From NCBI GenBank assembly GCA_910574345.1, contig CAJSZV010000001.1, positions 1 to 64,000 on the forward strand: a stretch of 64,000 nucleotides of DNA. The letters are read 5' to 3'. A program made the position numbers and the translations under genes. Source of the DNA: Clostridiaceae bacterium (lineage in GTDB: Bacteria; Bacillota; Clostridia; Lachnospirales; Lachnospiraceae). The first letter of the stretch is position 1. Every line of letters starts with the position of its first letter. The notes under the pieces were generated by a model that ran no database searches, was not told the DNA's origin, and worked only from the letters and a program-made list of their open reading frames with translations. Shown here piece after piece: positions 37,149-45,685 of the stretch.

Positions 37149-37994
37149 ATGGATAATATTGTATTAACGTTATCACATATTACTGAATATACTCATTTTC
37201 TTAAGGAAGAAGAGCGGGCGGCTGCCACAGTCGAAAAGTATCTGCGGGATATTCGGGCTTTTGTTCTGTGGATGGATGGCGGTCAGGTGACAAAGGAGGC
37301 GGTTATCCGCTGGAAATCTCATTTGTTAGAGAGCGGTCAGGCGCCGGTTACGGTCAACACAAAGCTGTCCGCCATCAACGGCTTGTTTCGCTACCTGGGT
37401 TGGAATGACTGCAGAGTAAAGTTTCTGAAGGTTCAGAGGCGTGTATTCCGTGATACTTCACAGGAACTGACACGGGAAGAGTATAACCGTCTGTTAAATG
37501 CAGCCAGGAATCAGCGCATGGAGTGGCTGGAACTTCTCATGGAGACGATCTGCGCTACGGGAATTCGGGTATCGGAGGTGAAATATATTACAATAGAAGC
37601 TTTGAAAGCAGGGCGTACGGACATCTCTCTTAAAGGTAAGATTCGAACCATCCTTTTGCCTGACAAACTGTGTCGGAAATTAATAAAATACGCTAAAAAA
37701 GAAAAAATCGCTTCCGGGGCAATCTACCGCACCGGCAAAGGAGATAGTCTGTCACGATATCAAATCTGGAAAGCCATGAAGATGTTGTGTGTAAAAGCAA
37801 AAGTGAAGACATCTAAAGTGTTCCCCCATAATCTGCGTCACCTTTTCGCTGCTACATTCTATCGCGTGACACGAGATATTGTTAAGCTGGCGGATGTGTT
37901 GGGCCACAGTTCAGTGGAGACGACCCGTATTTATCTTATTGCAACAGGAATGGAGCATTTGAAACAGCTGGAAAGGATGGGACTGGTCAGTTGA
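37149..37994 (+). CDS. Tyrosine recombinase, probable DNA invertase of the adhesin switch
   Basis: 281 residues from ATG 37149 with GGAGG upstream. A SAM-like core-binding domain (residues 5-90) precedes the catalytic domain, with R in ICATGIRVSEVKYI, K in KGKIRTILLP, HNLRH, the later GHSS histidine and the Tyr nucleophile in TTRIYLIATG. All catalytic residues are present. It lies immediately before a segment flanked by inverted palindromic sites (37999-38019 and 38279-38299), the arrangement of phase-variation invertases in Firmicutes. It is otherwise isolated, with no excisionase or phage genes. Confidence 0.88.
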   Translation: MDNIVLTLSHITEYTHFLKEEERAAATVEKYLRDIRAFVLWMDGGQVTKEAVIRWKSHLLESGQAPVTVNTKLSAINGLFRYLGWNDCRVKFLKVQRRVFRDTSQELTREEYNRLLNAARNQRMEWLELLMETICATGIRVSEVKYITIEALKAGRTDISLKGKIRTILLPDKLCRKLIKYAKKEKIASGAIYRTGKGDSLSRYQIWKAMKMLCVKAKVKTSKVFPHNLRHLFAATFYRVTRDIVKLADVLGHSSVETTRIYLIATGMEHLKQLERMGLVS

Positions 37995-37998
37995 ATGT

Positions 37999-38019
37999 AA
38001 CAGAATCCATATTCTGTTG
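37999..38019 (+). repeat. Left recombinase site (inverted repeat IRL)
   Basis: Half-sites AACAGAAT and ATTCTGTT around the asymmetric spacer CCAT. The same site occurs inverted at 38279-38299 with one mismatch. An 8-bp palindrome with a short spacer is the expected binding site of a tyrosine recombinase dimer. Confidence 0.8.
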
Positions 38020-38053
38020 AATAACAGAAAGACAATTACATATTTTCTTCAAT

Positions 38054-38083
38054 ATTATAGCATAGGGGAAATGCCTAATGCAA
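38054..38083 (-). promoter_or_regulatory. Strong minus-strand promoter inside the invertible segment
   Basis: Read on the minus strand: TTGCAT (38083-38078), 18 bp, then TGCTATAAT with TATAAT at 38059-38054, an extended -10 promoter. It currently faces left, away from the adhesin. Confidence 0.65.
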
Positions 38084-38193
38084 TAGCTGCAAGAAATTTT
38101 ATGCTGATTTTATGGGCGGATTGAAAAAAATGTATATGAAATAAAGGCTGCAAAAAAATATTATTTGCCGCTTTTTCTTTTTGTGCCTTTTGC

Positions 38194-38225
38194 GCACCGG
38201 ATATCTTATGCCGGTGCCTTTTTTT
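38194..38225 (+). terminator. Rho-independent terminator inside the invertible segment
   Basis: GCACCGG (38194-38200), 10-nt loop, CCGGTGC (38211-38217), then CTTTTTTT. In this orientation it stops transcripts entering from the recombinase side. Confidence 0.75.
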
Positions 38226-38278
38226 GCCTTAAACACGGATTTTCCGTTTTATTATACGTAACATTTTAGAGTTATGTG

Positions 38279-38299
38279 CAACAGAATATGGATTCCGTT
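38279..38299 (-). repeat. Right recombinase site (inverted repeat IRR)
   Basis: Half-sites AACAGAAT and ATTCCGTT around the spacer ATGG, the inverse of the left site (CCAT), with one C/T change. The opposed spacer orientation predicts inversion rather than excision. Confidence 0.8.
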
Positions 38300-38331
38300 G
38301 ACAGGAGACTGACAGGGGAGAGGATGGTGAA

Positions 38332-38799
38332 ATGAGACATTCCACGAAAAAACTGGATTTGACTGGCCAGCGGTACGGGAATCTGACGGTCATAGCTTCG
38401 GCTGAGAATATCGGCAGCAAGACGGCATGGCTGTGCCGGTGTGATTGTGGGAAGGAAGCAGTGGTTAAAACCTATTATCTAAGGAACGGACATGTGACAA
38501 GCTGCGGATGTATAGGAACAGCTTCAGGACTTCAGAGTTTGACTTATGTAGACGGGACCTGCGTGGAGATGTTACGAGCCAAGACTGTACGCTGCAACAA
38601 TACCAGTGGAGTTCCAGGGGTAGATTGGAGAAGGTCAAAGGGTACATGGCGGGCATCCATTTGCTTCAAGGGAAAAAGGTATTATCTTGGCAGTTACCGA
38701 TGTTTTGATGATGCTGTAAAAGCACGTAAAAGGGCAGAAGAGAACTTACACGATCGGTTTTTGACGGAGTTCACTGCGAAACTGCTGCCCGACAAATAA
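38332..38799 (+). CDS. AP2-domain DNA-binding protein
   Basis: 155 residues, ATG 38332 with GGGGAGAGG upstream. The N-terminal half has a small Cys motif (CRCDCGKEAVV, VTSCGCIG) seen in phage-type AP2 proteins and probably binding zinc. The C-terminal half is an AP2 domain: GVPGVDWRRSKGTWRASICFKGKRYYLGSYRCFDDAVKARKRAEE (about 95-140). Bacterial AP2 domains bind DNA and often accompany HNH homing nucleases, but no HNH motif is present here. Lying between the invertible promoter and the adhesin leader, it is a candidate regulator co-expressed with the adhesin. Confidence 0.75.
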   Translation: MRHSTKKLDLTGQRYGNLTVIASAENIGSKTAWLCRCDCGKEAVVKTYYLRNGHVTSCGCIGTASGLQSLTYVDGTCVEMLRAKTVRCNNTSGVPGVDWRRSKGTWRASICFKGKRYYLGSYRCFDDAVKARKRAEENLHDRFLTEFTAKLLPDK

Positions 38800-38939
38800 G
38801 GTGAATGCAAGCGTCTTGACAACACTGCTTTATAACAGGAATTGTCCATGAAGAAGGGGAGGCTGTATGGAACAGGAAGATATTACAGTGATAAGCCCTG
38901 CCGGCACATGCGCCTCTGGCGGCAGGAGCAGAGGGAAGA

Positions 38940-39036
38940 AGGCGCAGGGGCAAACCACGGGAAACTGTGGGACTGCAAAGCTATGGGAACTAAAGTATCG
39001 TTATATAAGGTGCGGTGCTATGTTAGCCCGGCTGCT
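38940..39036 (+). ncRNA. c-di-GMP-I (GEMM-I) riboswitch, first of two
   Basis: The conserved GEMM-I elements appear in order: GGGGCAAACC, a GAAA-capped hairpin (CCACGGGAAACTGTGG), GACTGCAAAGC, GGGAACTAAAG, then the second hairpin with the tetraloop-receptor-like CTATGTTAGCCCGGCTGC. This aptamer class binds cyclic di-GMP. The ORFs that overlap it are not genes. Confidence 0.8.
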
Positions 39037-39039
39037 AGA

Positions 39040-39148
39040 ATTCAGGCAACCCGTTCGAAAGGGCGGCATCGCAAAGCCAGGGGACTAAAGCATCAGCCTT
39101 TTTTGAAGGATGTTCAAAGAGATATGTTATGTCAGCCCAGCTGCCGGA
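39040..39148 (+). ncRNA. c-di-GMP-I (GEMM-I) riboswitch, second of two
   Basis: CAGGCAACCC, GTTCGAAAGGGC, ATCGCAAAGCC, GGGGACTAAAGC and TATGTCAGCCCAGCTGCC repeat the GEMM-I order directly after the first aptamer. After it, CTTTGC (39151-39156) can pair with GCAAAG (39172-39177), which overlaps the ribosome binding site of the adhesin gene, so control at the level of translation is plausible. Confidence 0.78.
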
Positions 39149-39187
39149 TACTTTGCGTCCGAGCAAACTTGGCAAAGGAGAGAAAAA

Positions 39188-42100
39188 GTGAAGAGAGATA
39201 AGGTTAATAATATTTTAAAGGGTGCATTTGCCGTCGGAACAGTTCTTGGCGGTTCAGCCCTGTTTTCTGATATGGATGTAGTGTATGCCTCTGAACTGGA
39301 AGAATCAGGCAGTGAGGATATTGTTTTGCCGTCGGATGATGAATCGTCGGACTATGCGGAGGACTGTGGTTCGAATGAGGACGATTACAGCCCGGAAGAG
39401 GATTCCGATTCTGAGGAAAATTTAGATTCGGATGAGATAAATGACTCGGAGGACGGGTCGGATACGGGAGACGGCGGAAGTACGGAGGATGTGCCGGATA
39501 CAGGAAATAACGGAAGTACGGAAGATGTGCCGGATACAGGAAATAACGGGAGTACGGAGGACACATCAGATACAGGAGACGGAGGGAGTACGGAGGACAC
39601 GTCAGATACAGGAGATAGCGGAAGTACAGAGGATGTACCGGATACAGGAGACGGCGGAAATACGGAGGACAGCGCAGTTCCTGACAATGGTGGTTCTGAT
39701 AATGATGAGAATTTAGATGAAAATGAGGATCAGGATGAGACTCCTGATGATATCAAATTAGAAACAGACGGGACAGAAAACGAGGATGAAATTTCTGACG
39801 AAACGCCGGATAATAACCATGGAAATGATGAGGCTGACAATAATGTTCTGCAAGAGGATAGCGGCCAAACCGGGGATTCTGAAAAGACAGGTGATGTGAG
39901 TGATCCGGAAGACAGTGCTGATTTAGAGGATGGTGGTATTTCTGATAAGGTGCTGGATGAAATTGTGCAGGGAAGCCAAAGTATAGAAAAAAGTCTTGCT
40001 AAAAGTACCAGTATGGAACAGAGTACTAGCATAAGTGGAGCCAATAGTGAGAGTGAGTCCGCCAGCACAAGCGGATCGACGAGTGAGAGTGAGTCTGCCA
40101 GTACAAGCGGATCGACGAGTGAGAGTGAGTCTGCCAGTACAAGCGGATCGACGAGTGAGAGTGAGTCTGCCAGTACAAGCGGATCAGTGAGTGGGAGTGA
40201 ATCGGCGAGTACCAGTTTAAGTTCCAGTGAATCAGCGAGCACCAGTTTATCCCAGAGCGAGAGTGAAAGCGGCAGCATGAGTCTGTCTCAGAGCGAGAGC
40301 GTCAGTACAAGTTTGTCTCAAAGCGAGAGTGGCAGCACGAGTTTGTCCCAGAGTGAAAGTAGCAGCACGAGCCTGTCCCAGAGTGAAAGCGCAAGTACAA
40401 GTTTGTCCCAAAGGGAGAGTGGCAGTGCGAGTCTGTCTCAAAGTGAAAGCGCCAGTACGAGTTTGTCCCAAAGGGAGAGTGCCAGCGCGAGTTTATCTCA
40501 GAGCGAGAGCGTCAGTACCAGTTTATCTCAGAGTGAAAGCACTAGCACGAGCCTGTCCCAAAGAGAGAGTGCCAGTACAAGTCTGTCCCAAAGTGAAAGT
40601 GCGAGCACCAGTTTGTCCCAGAGTGCGAGCGCTAGTACGAGTTTGTCCCAGAGCACGAGCATATCGCAGAGTGAAAGCGCTAGCATGAGCCTGTCGCAGA
40701 GTGATAGTGCCAGCACGAGTTTGTCTCAAAGTGCGAGCGCCAGCACGAGCTTGTCTCAGAGTGAAAGTGCCAGCACGAGCTTGTCTCAGAGTGAAAGTGC
40801 CAGTACCAGTTTATCTCAAAGTGAAAGCGCCAGCACGAGTTTGTCCCAGAGTGAGAGTGTAAGCACGAGCATATCTCAAAGTGAAAGTGCGAGCACCAGC
40901 TTATCGCAGAGTGAAAGTGCCAGCACGAGTTTGTCGCAGAGTGAAAGTGCCAGCACGAGCTTGTCTCAGAGTGAGAGTGTAAGCACGAGTTTATCTCAAA
41001 GTGAGAGTGCCAGTACCAGTTTATCTCAAAGTGAAAGCGCCAGCACGAGTTTGTCCCAGAGTGAGAGTGTAAGCACGAGCATATCTCAAAGTGAAAGTGC
41101 CAGCACGAGTCTGTCTCAGAGCGAGAGCGCCAGCACCAGTATATCCCAGAGTGAGAGTGAAAGCGCCAGTACCAGTTTGTCTCAAAGTGAGAGCGTAAGC
41201 ACAAGCCTGTCTCAGAGTGCGAGCGCCAGCACGAGCTTGTCGCAGAGTGAAAGTGCCAGCACGAGCCTGTCCCAGAGTGAAAGCGCTAGTACGAGTTTGT
41301 CCCAGAGTGAGAGTGTAAGTACGAGCATATCTCAAAGTGAAAGTGCGAGCACGAGTTTGTCTCAGAGTGCGAGCGCCAGCACGAGCCTGTCCCAGAGTGA
41401 AAGCGCTAGTACAAGTTTGTCTCAGAGCGAGAGTGTAAGCACGAGCATATCTCAAAGTGAAAGTGCGAGCACGAGTTTGTCTCAGAGTGAGAGCGCGAGC
41501 ACGAGCCTGTCTCAGAGTGAGAGTGTAAGCACGAGCATATCTCAAAGTGAAAGCGCGAGCACGAGTTTGTCTCAGAGTGAGAGCGCGAGCACGAGTCTGT
41601 CGCAGAGTGAAAGTGTAAGCACAAGCATATCTCAAAGTGAAAGCGCGAGCACGAGTTTGTCTCAGAGTGAGAGCGCGAGCACGAGTCTGTCGCAGAGTGA
41701 AAGTGTAAGCACAAGCATATCTCAAAGTGAAAGCGCGAGCACGAGTTTGTCTCAGAGTGAGAGTGTAAGCACGAGCATATCTCAAAGTGAAAGTGCCAGC
41801 ACGAGTTTGTCTCAGAGTGAGAGCGCGAGCACGAGTCTGTCGCAGAGTGAAAGTGTAAGCACAAGCATATCTCAAAGTGAAAGCGCGAGCACGAGTTTGT
41901 CTCAGAGTGAGAGCGCGAGCACGAGTCTGTCGCAGAGTGAAAGTGTAAGCACAAGCATATCTCAAAGTGAAAGCGCGAGCACGAGTTTGTCTCAGAGTGA
42001 GAGCGTAAGCACGAGCATATCTCAAAGTGAAAGCGCGAGCACGAGTCTGTCTCAGAGTGAGAGTGTAAGCACGAGCATATCTCAAAGTGAAAGTGCGAGC

Positions 42101-43909
42101 ACGAGTTTGTCGCAGAGCGAGAGTGCCAGCACGAGTTTATCTCAAAGTGAAAGTGCCAGCACGAGCCTGTCGCAGAGCGAGAGTGTAAGCACGAGCATAT
42201 CTCAAAGTGAAAGTGCGAGCACGAGTTTGTCTCAGAGTGAGAGTGTAAGCACGAGCATATCTCAAAGCGAAAGTGCCAGCACGAGCCTGTCTCAAAGTGA
42301 AAGCGCTAGTACAAGTTTGTCTCAGAGCGAGAGTGTAAGCACGAGCATATCTCAAAGTGAAAGCGCTAGTACAAGTTTGTCTCAGAGTGAGAGTGTAAGC
42401 ACGAGCATATCTCAAAGTGAAAGTGCCAGCACGAGTTTATCTCAAAGTGAAAGCGCGAGCACGAGTTTGTCTCAGAGTGAGAGTGTAAGCACGAGTATAT
42501 CTCAAAGTGAAAGCGCTAGTACGAGTTTGTCGCAGAGTGAAAGTGTAAGCACAAGCATATCTCAAAGTGAAAGTGCGAGCACGAGTTTGTCTCAGAGTGA
42601 GAGTGTAAGCACGAGCATATCTCAAAGTGAAAGTGCCAGCACCAGTTTATCTCAGAGTGAAAGTGCCAGCACGAGTTTGTCTCAGAGTGAGAGTGCCAGC
42701 ACGAGTATATCTCAAAGTGAAAGCGCGAGCACGAGCCTGTCGCAGAGCGAGAGTGTAAGCACGAGTATATCTCAAAGTGAAAGCGCGAGCACGAGTTTGT
42801 CTCAGAGTGAGAGTGTCAGCACGAGCATATCTCAAAGTGAAAGTGCGAGCACGAGTCTGTCGCAGAGTGAAAGTGTAAGCACAAGCATATCTCAAAGTGA
42901 AAGCGCGAGCACGAGTTTGTCTCAGAGTGAGAGCGTAAGCACGAGCATATCTCAAAGTGAAAGCGCGAGCACGAGTCTGTCTCAGAGTGAGAGTGTCAGC
43001 ACGAGCATATCTCAAAGTGAAAGTGCGAGCACGAGTTTGTCGCAGAGCGAGAGTGCCAGCACGAGTTTATCTCAAAGTGAAAGTGCGAGCACGAGCCTGT
43101 CGCAGAGCGAGAGTGTAAGCACGAGCATATCTCAAAGTGAAAGTGCGAGCACGAGTTTGTCTCAGAGTGAGAGTGTAAGCACGAGCATATCTCAAAGCGA
43201 AAGTGCCAGCACGAGCCTGTCTCAAAGTGAAAGCGCTAGTACAAGTTTGTCTCAGAGCGAGAGTGTAAGCACGAGCATATCTCAAAGTGAAAGCGCTAGT
43301 ACAAGTTTGTCTCAGAGTGAGAGTGTAAGCACGAGCCTATCCCAGAGCGAAAGCGCCAGCACCAGCCAGTCCCAGAGCGAGAGCATAAGTACCAGCATAT
43401 CTCAAAGTGAGAGCGCCAGCACCAGCCAGTCCCAGAGTGAGAGCGCCAGCACCAGCCAGTCCCAGAGCGAGAGCATAAGTACCAGCATATCTCAAAGTGA
43501 GAGCGCCAGCACCAGCCAGTCCCAGAGTGAGAGTGCCAGCACCAGCTCGTCCCAGAGTGAGAGCGTAAGCACCAGTGAGCCGACCAGCACCAGTGAGTCA
43601 ACAAGTGTCAGCCAGTCGACGAGCACCAGTGAATCCACCAGGAATCCCGGAGGAGATGATCCGTCTCCGGAAGAGCCTTCTCGCTCATTTGTAACTCCGC
43701 CGGCTGAGACGGTTACCATCGTAGATGAAGAAGTGCCTCTTGCGGTAATTGACGAGGATTATCTTGAAATTTTTGATGAGGAGGTACCTCTTGCCGGACT
43801 TCCCAAGATGGGTGATTCCTCTCTGTCTCCTAAGGGACTGCTGGGAACTATGGCAATGTCCTTCCTGGGAGCTGTGGGAATTATAAAAAGGCGGAAAGAC
43901 GAAATATAA
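39188..43909 (+). CDS. Serine-rich repeat glycoprotein adhesin, accessory-Sec substrate
   Basis: 1573 residues from GTG 39188 (AAAGGAG 39175-39180); the ATG at 39110 lies in the riboswitch. An N-terminal signal-like segment ([26 protein letters not shown]) is followed by an acidic region (about 35-260) with [12 protein letters not shown]-like repeats. A serine-rich region of over 1150 residues consists of decapeptides such as [10 protein letters not shown] and [10 protein letters not shown]. The end has an LPKMG sortase-like motif, a hydrophobic segment ([16 protein letters not shown]) and KRRK. The serines are the expected O-glycosylation sites for GtfA/GtfB. No globular ligand-binding domain of the usual type is visible. 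The secretion genes follow on the same strand. Confidence 0.9.
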   Translation: MKRDKVNNILKGAFAVGTVLGGSALFSDMDVVYASELEESGSEDIVLPSDDESSDYAEDCGSNEDDYSPEEDSDSEENLDSDEINDSEDGSDTGDGGSTEDVPDTGNNGSTEDVPDTGNNGSTEDTSDTGDGGSTEDTSDTGDSGSTEDVPDTGDGGNTEDSAVPDNGGSDNDENLDENEDQDETPDDIKLETDGTENEDEISDETPDNNHGNDEADNNVLQEDSGQTGDSEKTGDVSDPEDSADLEDGGISDKVLDEIVQGSQSIEKSLAKSTSMEQSTSISGANSESESASTSGSTSESESASTSGSTSESESASTSGSTSESESASTSGSVSGSESASTSLSSSESASTSLSQSESESGSMSLSQSESVSTSLSQSESGSTSLSQSESSSTSLSQSESASTSLSQRESGSASLSQSESASTSLSQRESASASLSQSESVSTSLSQSESTSTSLSQRESASTSLSQSESASTSLSQSASASTSLSQSTSISQSESASMSLSQSDSASTSLSQSASASTSLSQSESASTSLSQSESASTSLSQSESASTSLSQSESVSTSISQSESASTSLSQSESASTSLSQSESASTSLSQSESVSTSLSQSESASTSLSQSESASTSLSQSESVSTSISQSESASTSLSQSESASTSISQSESESASTSLSQSESVSTSLSQSASASTSLSQSESASTSLSQSESASTSLSQSESVSTSISQSESASTSLSQSASASTSLSQSESASTSLSQSESVSTSISQSESASTSLSQSESASTSLSQSESVSTSISQSESASTSLSQSESASTSLSQSESVSTSISQSESASTSLSQSESASTSLSQSESVSTSISQSESASTSLSQSESVSTSISQSESASTSLSQSESASTSLSQSESVSTSISQSESASTSLSQSESASTSLSQSESVSTSISQSESASTSLSQSESVSTSISQSESASTSLSQSESVSTSISQSESASTSLSQSESASTSLSQSESASTSLSQSESVSTSISQSESASTSLSQSESVSTSISQSESASTSLSQSESASTSLSQSESVSTSISQSESASTSLSQSESVSTSISQSESASTSLSQSESASTSLSQSESVSTSISQSESASTSLSQSESVSTSISQSESASTSLSQSESVSTSISQSESASTSLSQSESASTSLSQSESASTSISQSESASTSLSQSESVSTSISQSESASTSLSQSESVSTSISQSESASTSLSQSESVSTSISQSESASTSLSQSESVSTSISQSESASTSLSQSESVSTSISQSESASTSLSQSESASTSLSQSESASTSLSQSESVSTSISQSESASTSLSQSESVSTSISQSESASTSLSQSESASTSLSQSESVSTSISQSESASTSLSQSESVSTSLSQSESASTSQSQSESISTSISQSESASTSQSQSESASTSQSQSESISTSISQSESASTSQSQSESASTSSSQSESVSTSEPTSTSESTSVSQSTSTSESTRNPGGDDPSPEEPSRSFVTPPAETVTIVDEEVPLAVIDEDYLEIFDEEVPLAGLPKMGDSSLSPKGLLGTMAMSFLGAVGIIKRRKDEI
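40038..43630 (+). repeat. 30/60-bp coding tandem repeats of the adhesin
   Basis: The DNA repeats with a 30-bp period (one decapeptide). In the central part it shows a 60-bp higher-order unit encoding [10 protein letters not shown] then [10 protein letters not shown]. Long near-identical blocks suggest expansion by recombination. This array also creates many long antisense and shifted open frames that are not genes. Confidence 0.9.
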
Positions 43910-43925
43910 GTAAACCTGTATGAAA

Positions 43926-44118
43926 CTTTCGATGTTGCACCAGCCACCCTATGAAAGCCGATTGCTCCGCGCCTTTGGCGCTCCACAATCGCCGCTAGTA
44001 TTCGTAATCCGGCCTGTCGGCCTGCTTACTCATACCAGCTTGGTTGCCCGATATCCATGGTTCATCGCAAGCAAGCTTGCATTCACCATGGCTGCCGGTC
44101 AACACTTTCATAGTAAAC
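43926..44118 (+). repeat. Structured tandem repeat, copy 1
   Basis: The core 43949-44113 is closed by CTATGAAAG and CTTTCATAG and holds inner hairpins: CGATTG..CAATCG enclosing GCGCCTTTGGCGC, GGCCTGTCGGCC, and CATGGT..ACCATG enclosing GCAAGCAAGCTTGC. A second copy follows about 203 bp downstream with paired base changes. Family not recognised; it may be a structured RNA or a palindromic mobile repeat. Confidence 0.75.
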
Positions 44119-44130
44119 TTCCATGCGACC

Positions 44131-44320
44131 TTTGACGTTGCACCAGCCACCCTATGAAAGTCGATTGCTCCGGGCTACGCCCTCACGCAATCGCCGCCAG
44201 TATTCGCAATCCAGGCTATCGCCTTACTTGCTCATACTGGCTTGCCTGGCCGATACCCATGATTCGATGCAAGCAAGCTTGCTCTCATCATGGCTGCCGT
44301 CCAGGACTTTCATAGTAAGT
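44131..44320 (+). repeat. Structured tandem repeat, copy 2
   Basis: The core 44152-44315 has the same plan as copy 1. Hairpins are kept while their sequence differs: GGGCTACGCCC for the first inner stem, AGGCTATCGCCT for the second, and CATGAT..ATCATG for the third. Changes on both sides of the stems indicate that pairing is conserved. Confidence 0.75.
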
Positions 44321-44327
44321 CAATAAC

Positions 44328-44370
44328 AATATTAGCGGCCATCTTTTTTGTGAAGGTGGTCGCTGATATT
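44328..44370 (+). promoter_or_regulatory. Hairpin before secY2
   Basis: AATATTAGCGGCCA (44328-44341) pairs with TGGTCGCTGATATT (44357-44370) with two mismatches, around a loop containing TCTTTTTTG. It could attenuate read-through from the adhesin gene into the secretion genes. Confidence 0.4.
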
Positions 44371-44470
44371 ATGATACCACGGGTTTCAGGGCCAAAAAAC
44401 CTTTTACAAGCAAGTCTGCCTCAGATTTTGCGGCCTTTTGCCCCTGGCATCGTCTTATTGGGGAGAGAGT

Positions 44471-45676
44471 ATGACGCAGACCGAAGAAAAAACACCGATT
44501 TTGAAATATAAACTTGCATATGCCATGATCATCATACTTGTGTACCTGATTGGGAGAAGGATTCCATTATGCGGGGTTGATGTGTCTGCCCACAGAGCCG
44601 TATCCGGTGACGCGGAAACATTGCTGATACAGGCTGTCGGCGGAGATGTGAACCGATACTCCCTCTTTACTCTGGGAATGTCCCCCTATATGCTTTCCAT
44701 GATTTTGATTCAGATTTTGACGGCATTTCGCAATACCGGGAAAAAGGTCAGGCTGTCTCCGGGAAAAATGAACCGTATGCAGATTGCACTGACTATAGTT
44801 TTTGCCATATACCAGGCTGTTATGCGGGTACAGCAGCTGAAGTTTAAGGCAGACGGTGCGATGCTTCTTCTGGTCAGAACCGCTGCTGTGACGGAGATGA
44901 TAGCCGGTGTCATGCTGATTATGTGGCTGTCAGGAAGAAACAGGAAGTACGGGCTGGGCGGACATACGGTCCTGATCTACATAAATATTCTGGACGGAAT
45001 TTTAAAAACCCTGATACGGCACAGTATTGCATCTCTTTTCCTGCCATTGACTGTGGCAATAGCTGTCATGGCTGTCACGCTGATAATGGAAGGCGGGGAA
45101 AAGAGGATTCCTATGCAGCGCATTTCTATCTACAATATCTATGCAGATAAGAATTATCTTGCAATTAAACTTAACCCTGTAGGGATTATGCCGGTGATGT
45201 TTTCCACAGCTTTTTTTATGCTGCCTCAGATGGCGTTCGCCGGGCTTCATCTGATTTTCCCGGAAAATGAAACCATAATCTGGTGGCAGGAGAATCTGAT
45301 TTTGACAGAACTTCCAGGGATTCGGGTATACATTGTCATCCTGTATCTTCTTACGGTTGGATTTGCCATGATCATGATCAGTCCGGTCGGGATTGCAGAG
45401 CAGTTTTTAAAAGGAGGGGACAGTATTATGAACCTTCATGCAGGGCGGGATACCAGAAGATACCTTACCAGGCAGGTTTTAGGTATCGGTTTTTTCAGTG
45501 CTACAGTGATGAGCATATGTCTTGGAATTCCCATGCTTTTGCAGTTAAAAGGCGGTATTGACAGAGAACTGGTGATGTTTCCCGCATCCGTTATGATGAT
45601 GACCAGCCTGTGGTACAGCATTGACCAGGAGTTTAAGGCTGTAAAAAGTTTTGAAACCTATAAGCCGTTTATCTAG
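44471..45676 (+). CDS. secY2: Accessory Sec translocase channel SecY2
   Basis: 401 residues from ATG 44471 (GGGGAG upstream), with about ten membrane segments in the SecY arrangement, including an early IIILVYLIGRRIPL helix, SLFTLGMSPYMLSMILIQIL and a QRISIYNIYADKNYLAIKLNP loop. SecY2 forms the membrane pore through which the accessory Sec system exports glycosylated serine-rich repeat proteins. It is the first of eight closely spaced genes on the same strand behind the adhesin. Confidence 0.9.
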   Translation: MTQTEEKTPILKYKLAYAMIIILVYLIGRRIPLCGVDVSAHRAVSGDAETLLIQAVGGDVNRYSLFTLGMSPYMLSMILIQILTAFRNTGKKVRLSPGKMNRMQIALTIVFAIYQAVMRVQQLKFKADGAMLLLVRTAAVTEMIAGVMLIMWLSGRNRKYGLGGHTVLIYINILDGILKTLIRHSIASLFLPLTVAIAVMAVTLIMEGGEKRIPMQRISIYNIYADKNYLAIKLNPVGIMPVMFSTAFFMLPQMAFAGLHLIFPENETIIWWQENLILTELPGIRVYIVILYLLTVGFAMIMISPVGIAEQFLKGGDSIMNLHAGRDTRRYLTRQVLGIGFFSATVMSICLGIPMLLQLKGGIDRELVMFPASVMMMTSLWYSIDQEFKAVKSFETYKPFI

Positions 45677-45685
45677 GAGGAGACG

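Larger units (their letters stand above)
38020..38278. other. Invertible promoter segment (phase switch)
   Basis: 259 bp of AT-rich, non-coding DNA between the two inverted recombinase sites. It holds a strong minus-strand promoter at the left end and a plus-strand terminator in the middle. In this orientation the promoter points at the 3' end of the recombinase. After inversion its start point would fall near 38251, about 80 bp before the AP2-domain gene, with no terminator in between. A weak plus-strand promoter (TTGCCT 38224-38229, TTTTAT 38247-38252) may give basal expression now. Inversion is inferred, not observed. Confidence 0.72.

Noticed and set aside
38816-38836. TTGACA plus TATAAC as a promoter for the adhesin
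   Set aside because: The spacing is only 9 bp, too short for a sigma-70-type promoter.
38842-39201. Short open frames between the AP2 gene and the adhesin
   Set aside because: They overlap two GEMM-I riboswitch aptamers, whose conserved bases explain the sequence better than coding does.
41021-42085. Long minus-strand open frames opposite the adhesin repeats
   Set aside because: They arise from the repeat period being a multiple of three; they encode low-complexity shadows and have no ribosome binding sites.
40038-43630. Regular 30/60-bp repeats that could suggest a CRISPR array
   Set aside because: There are no unique spacers; the repeats are in one long open frame encoding Ser-rich decapeptides, and no cas genes are nearby.
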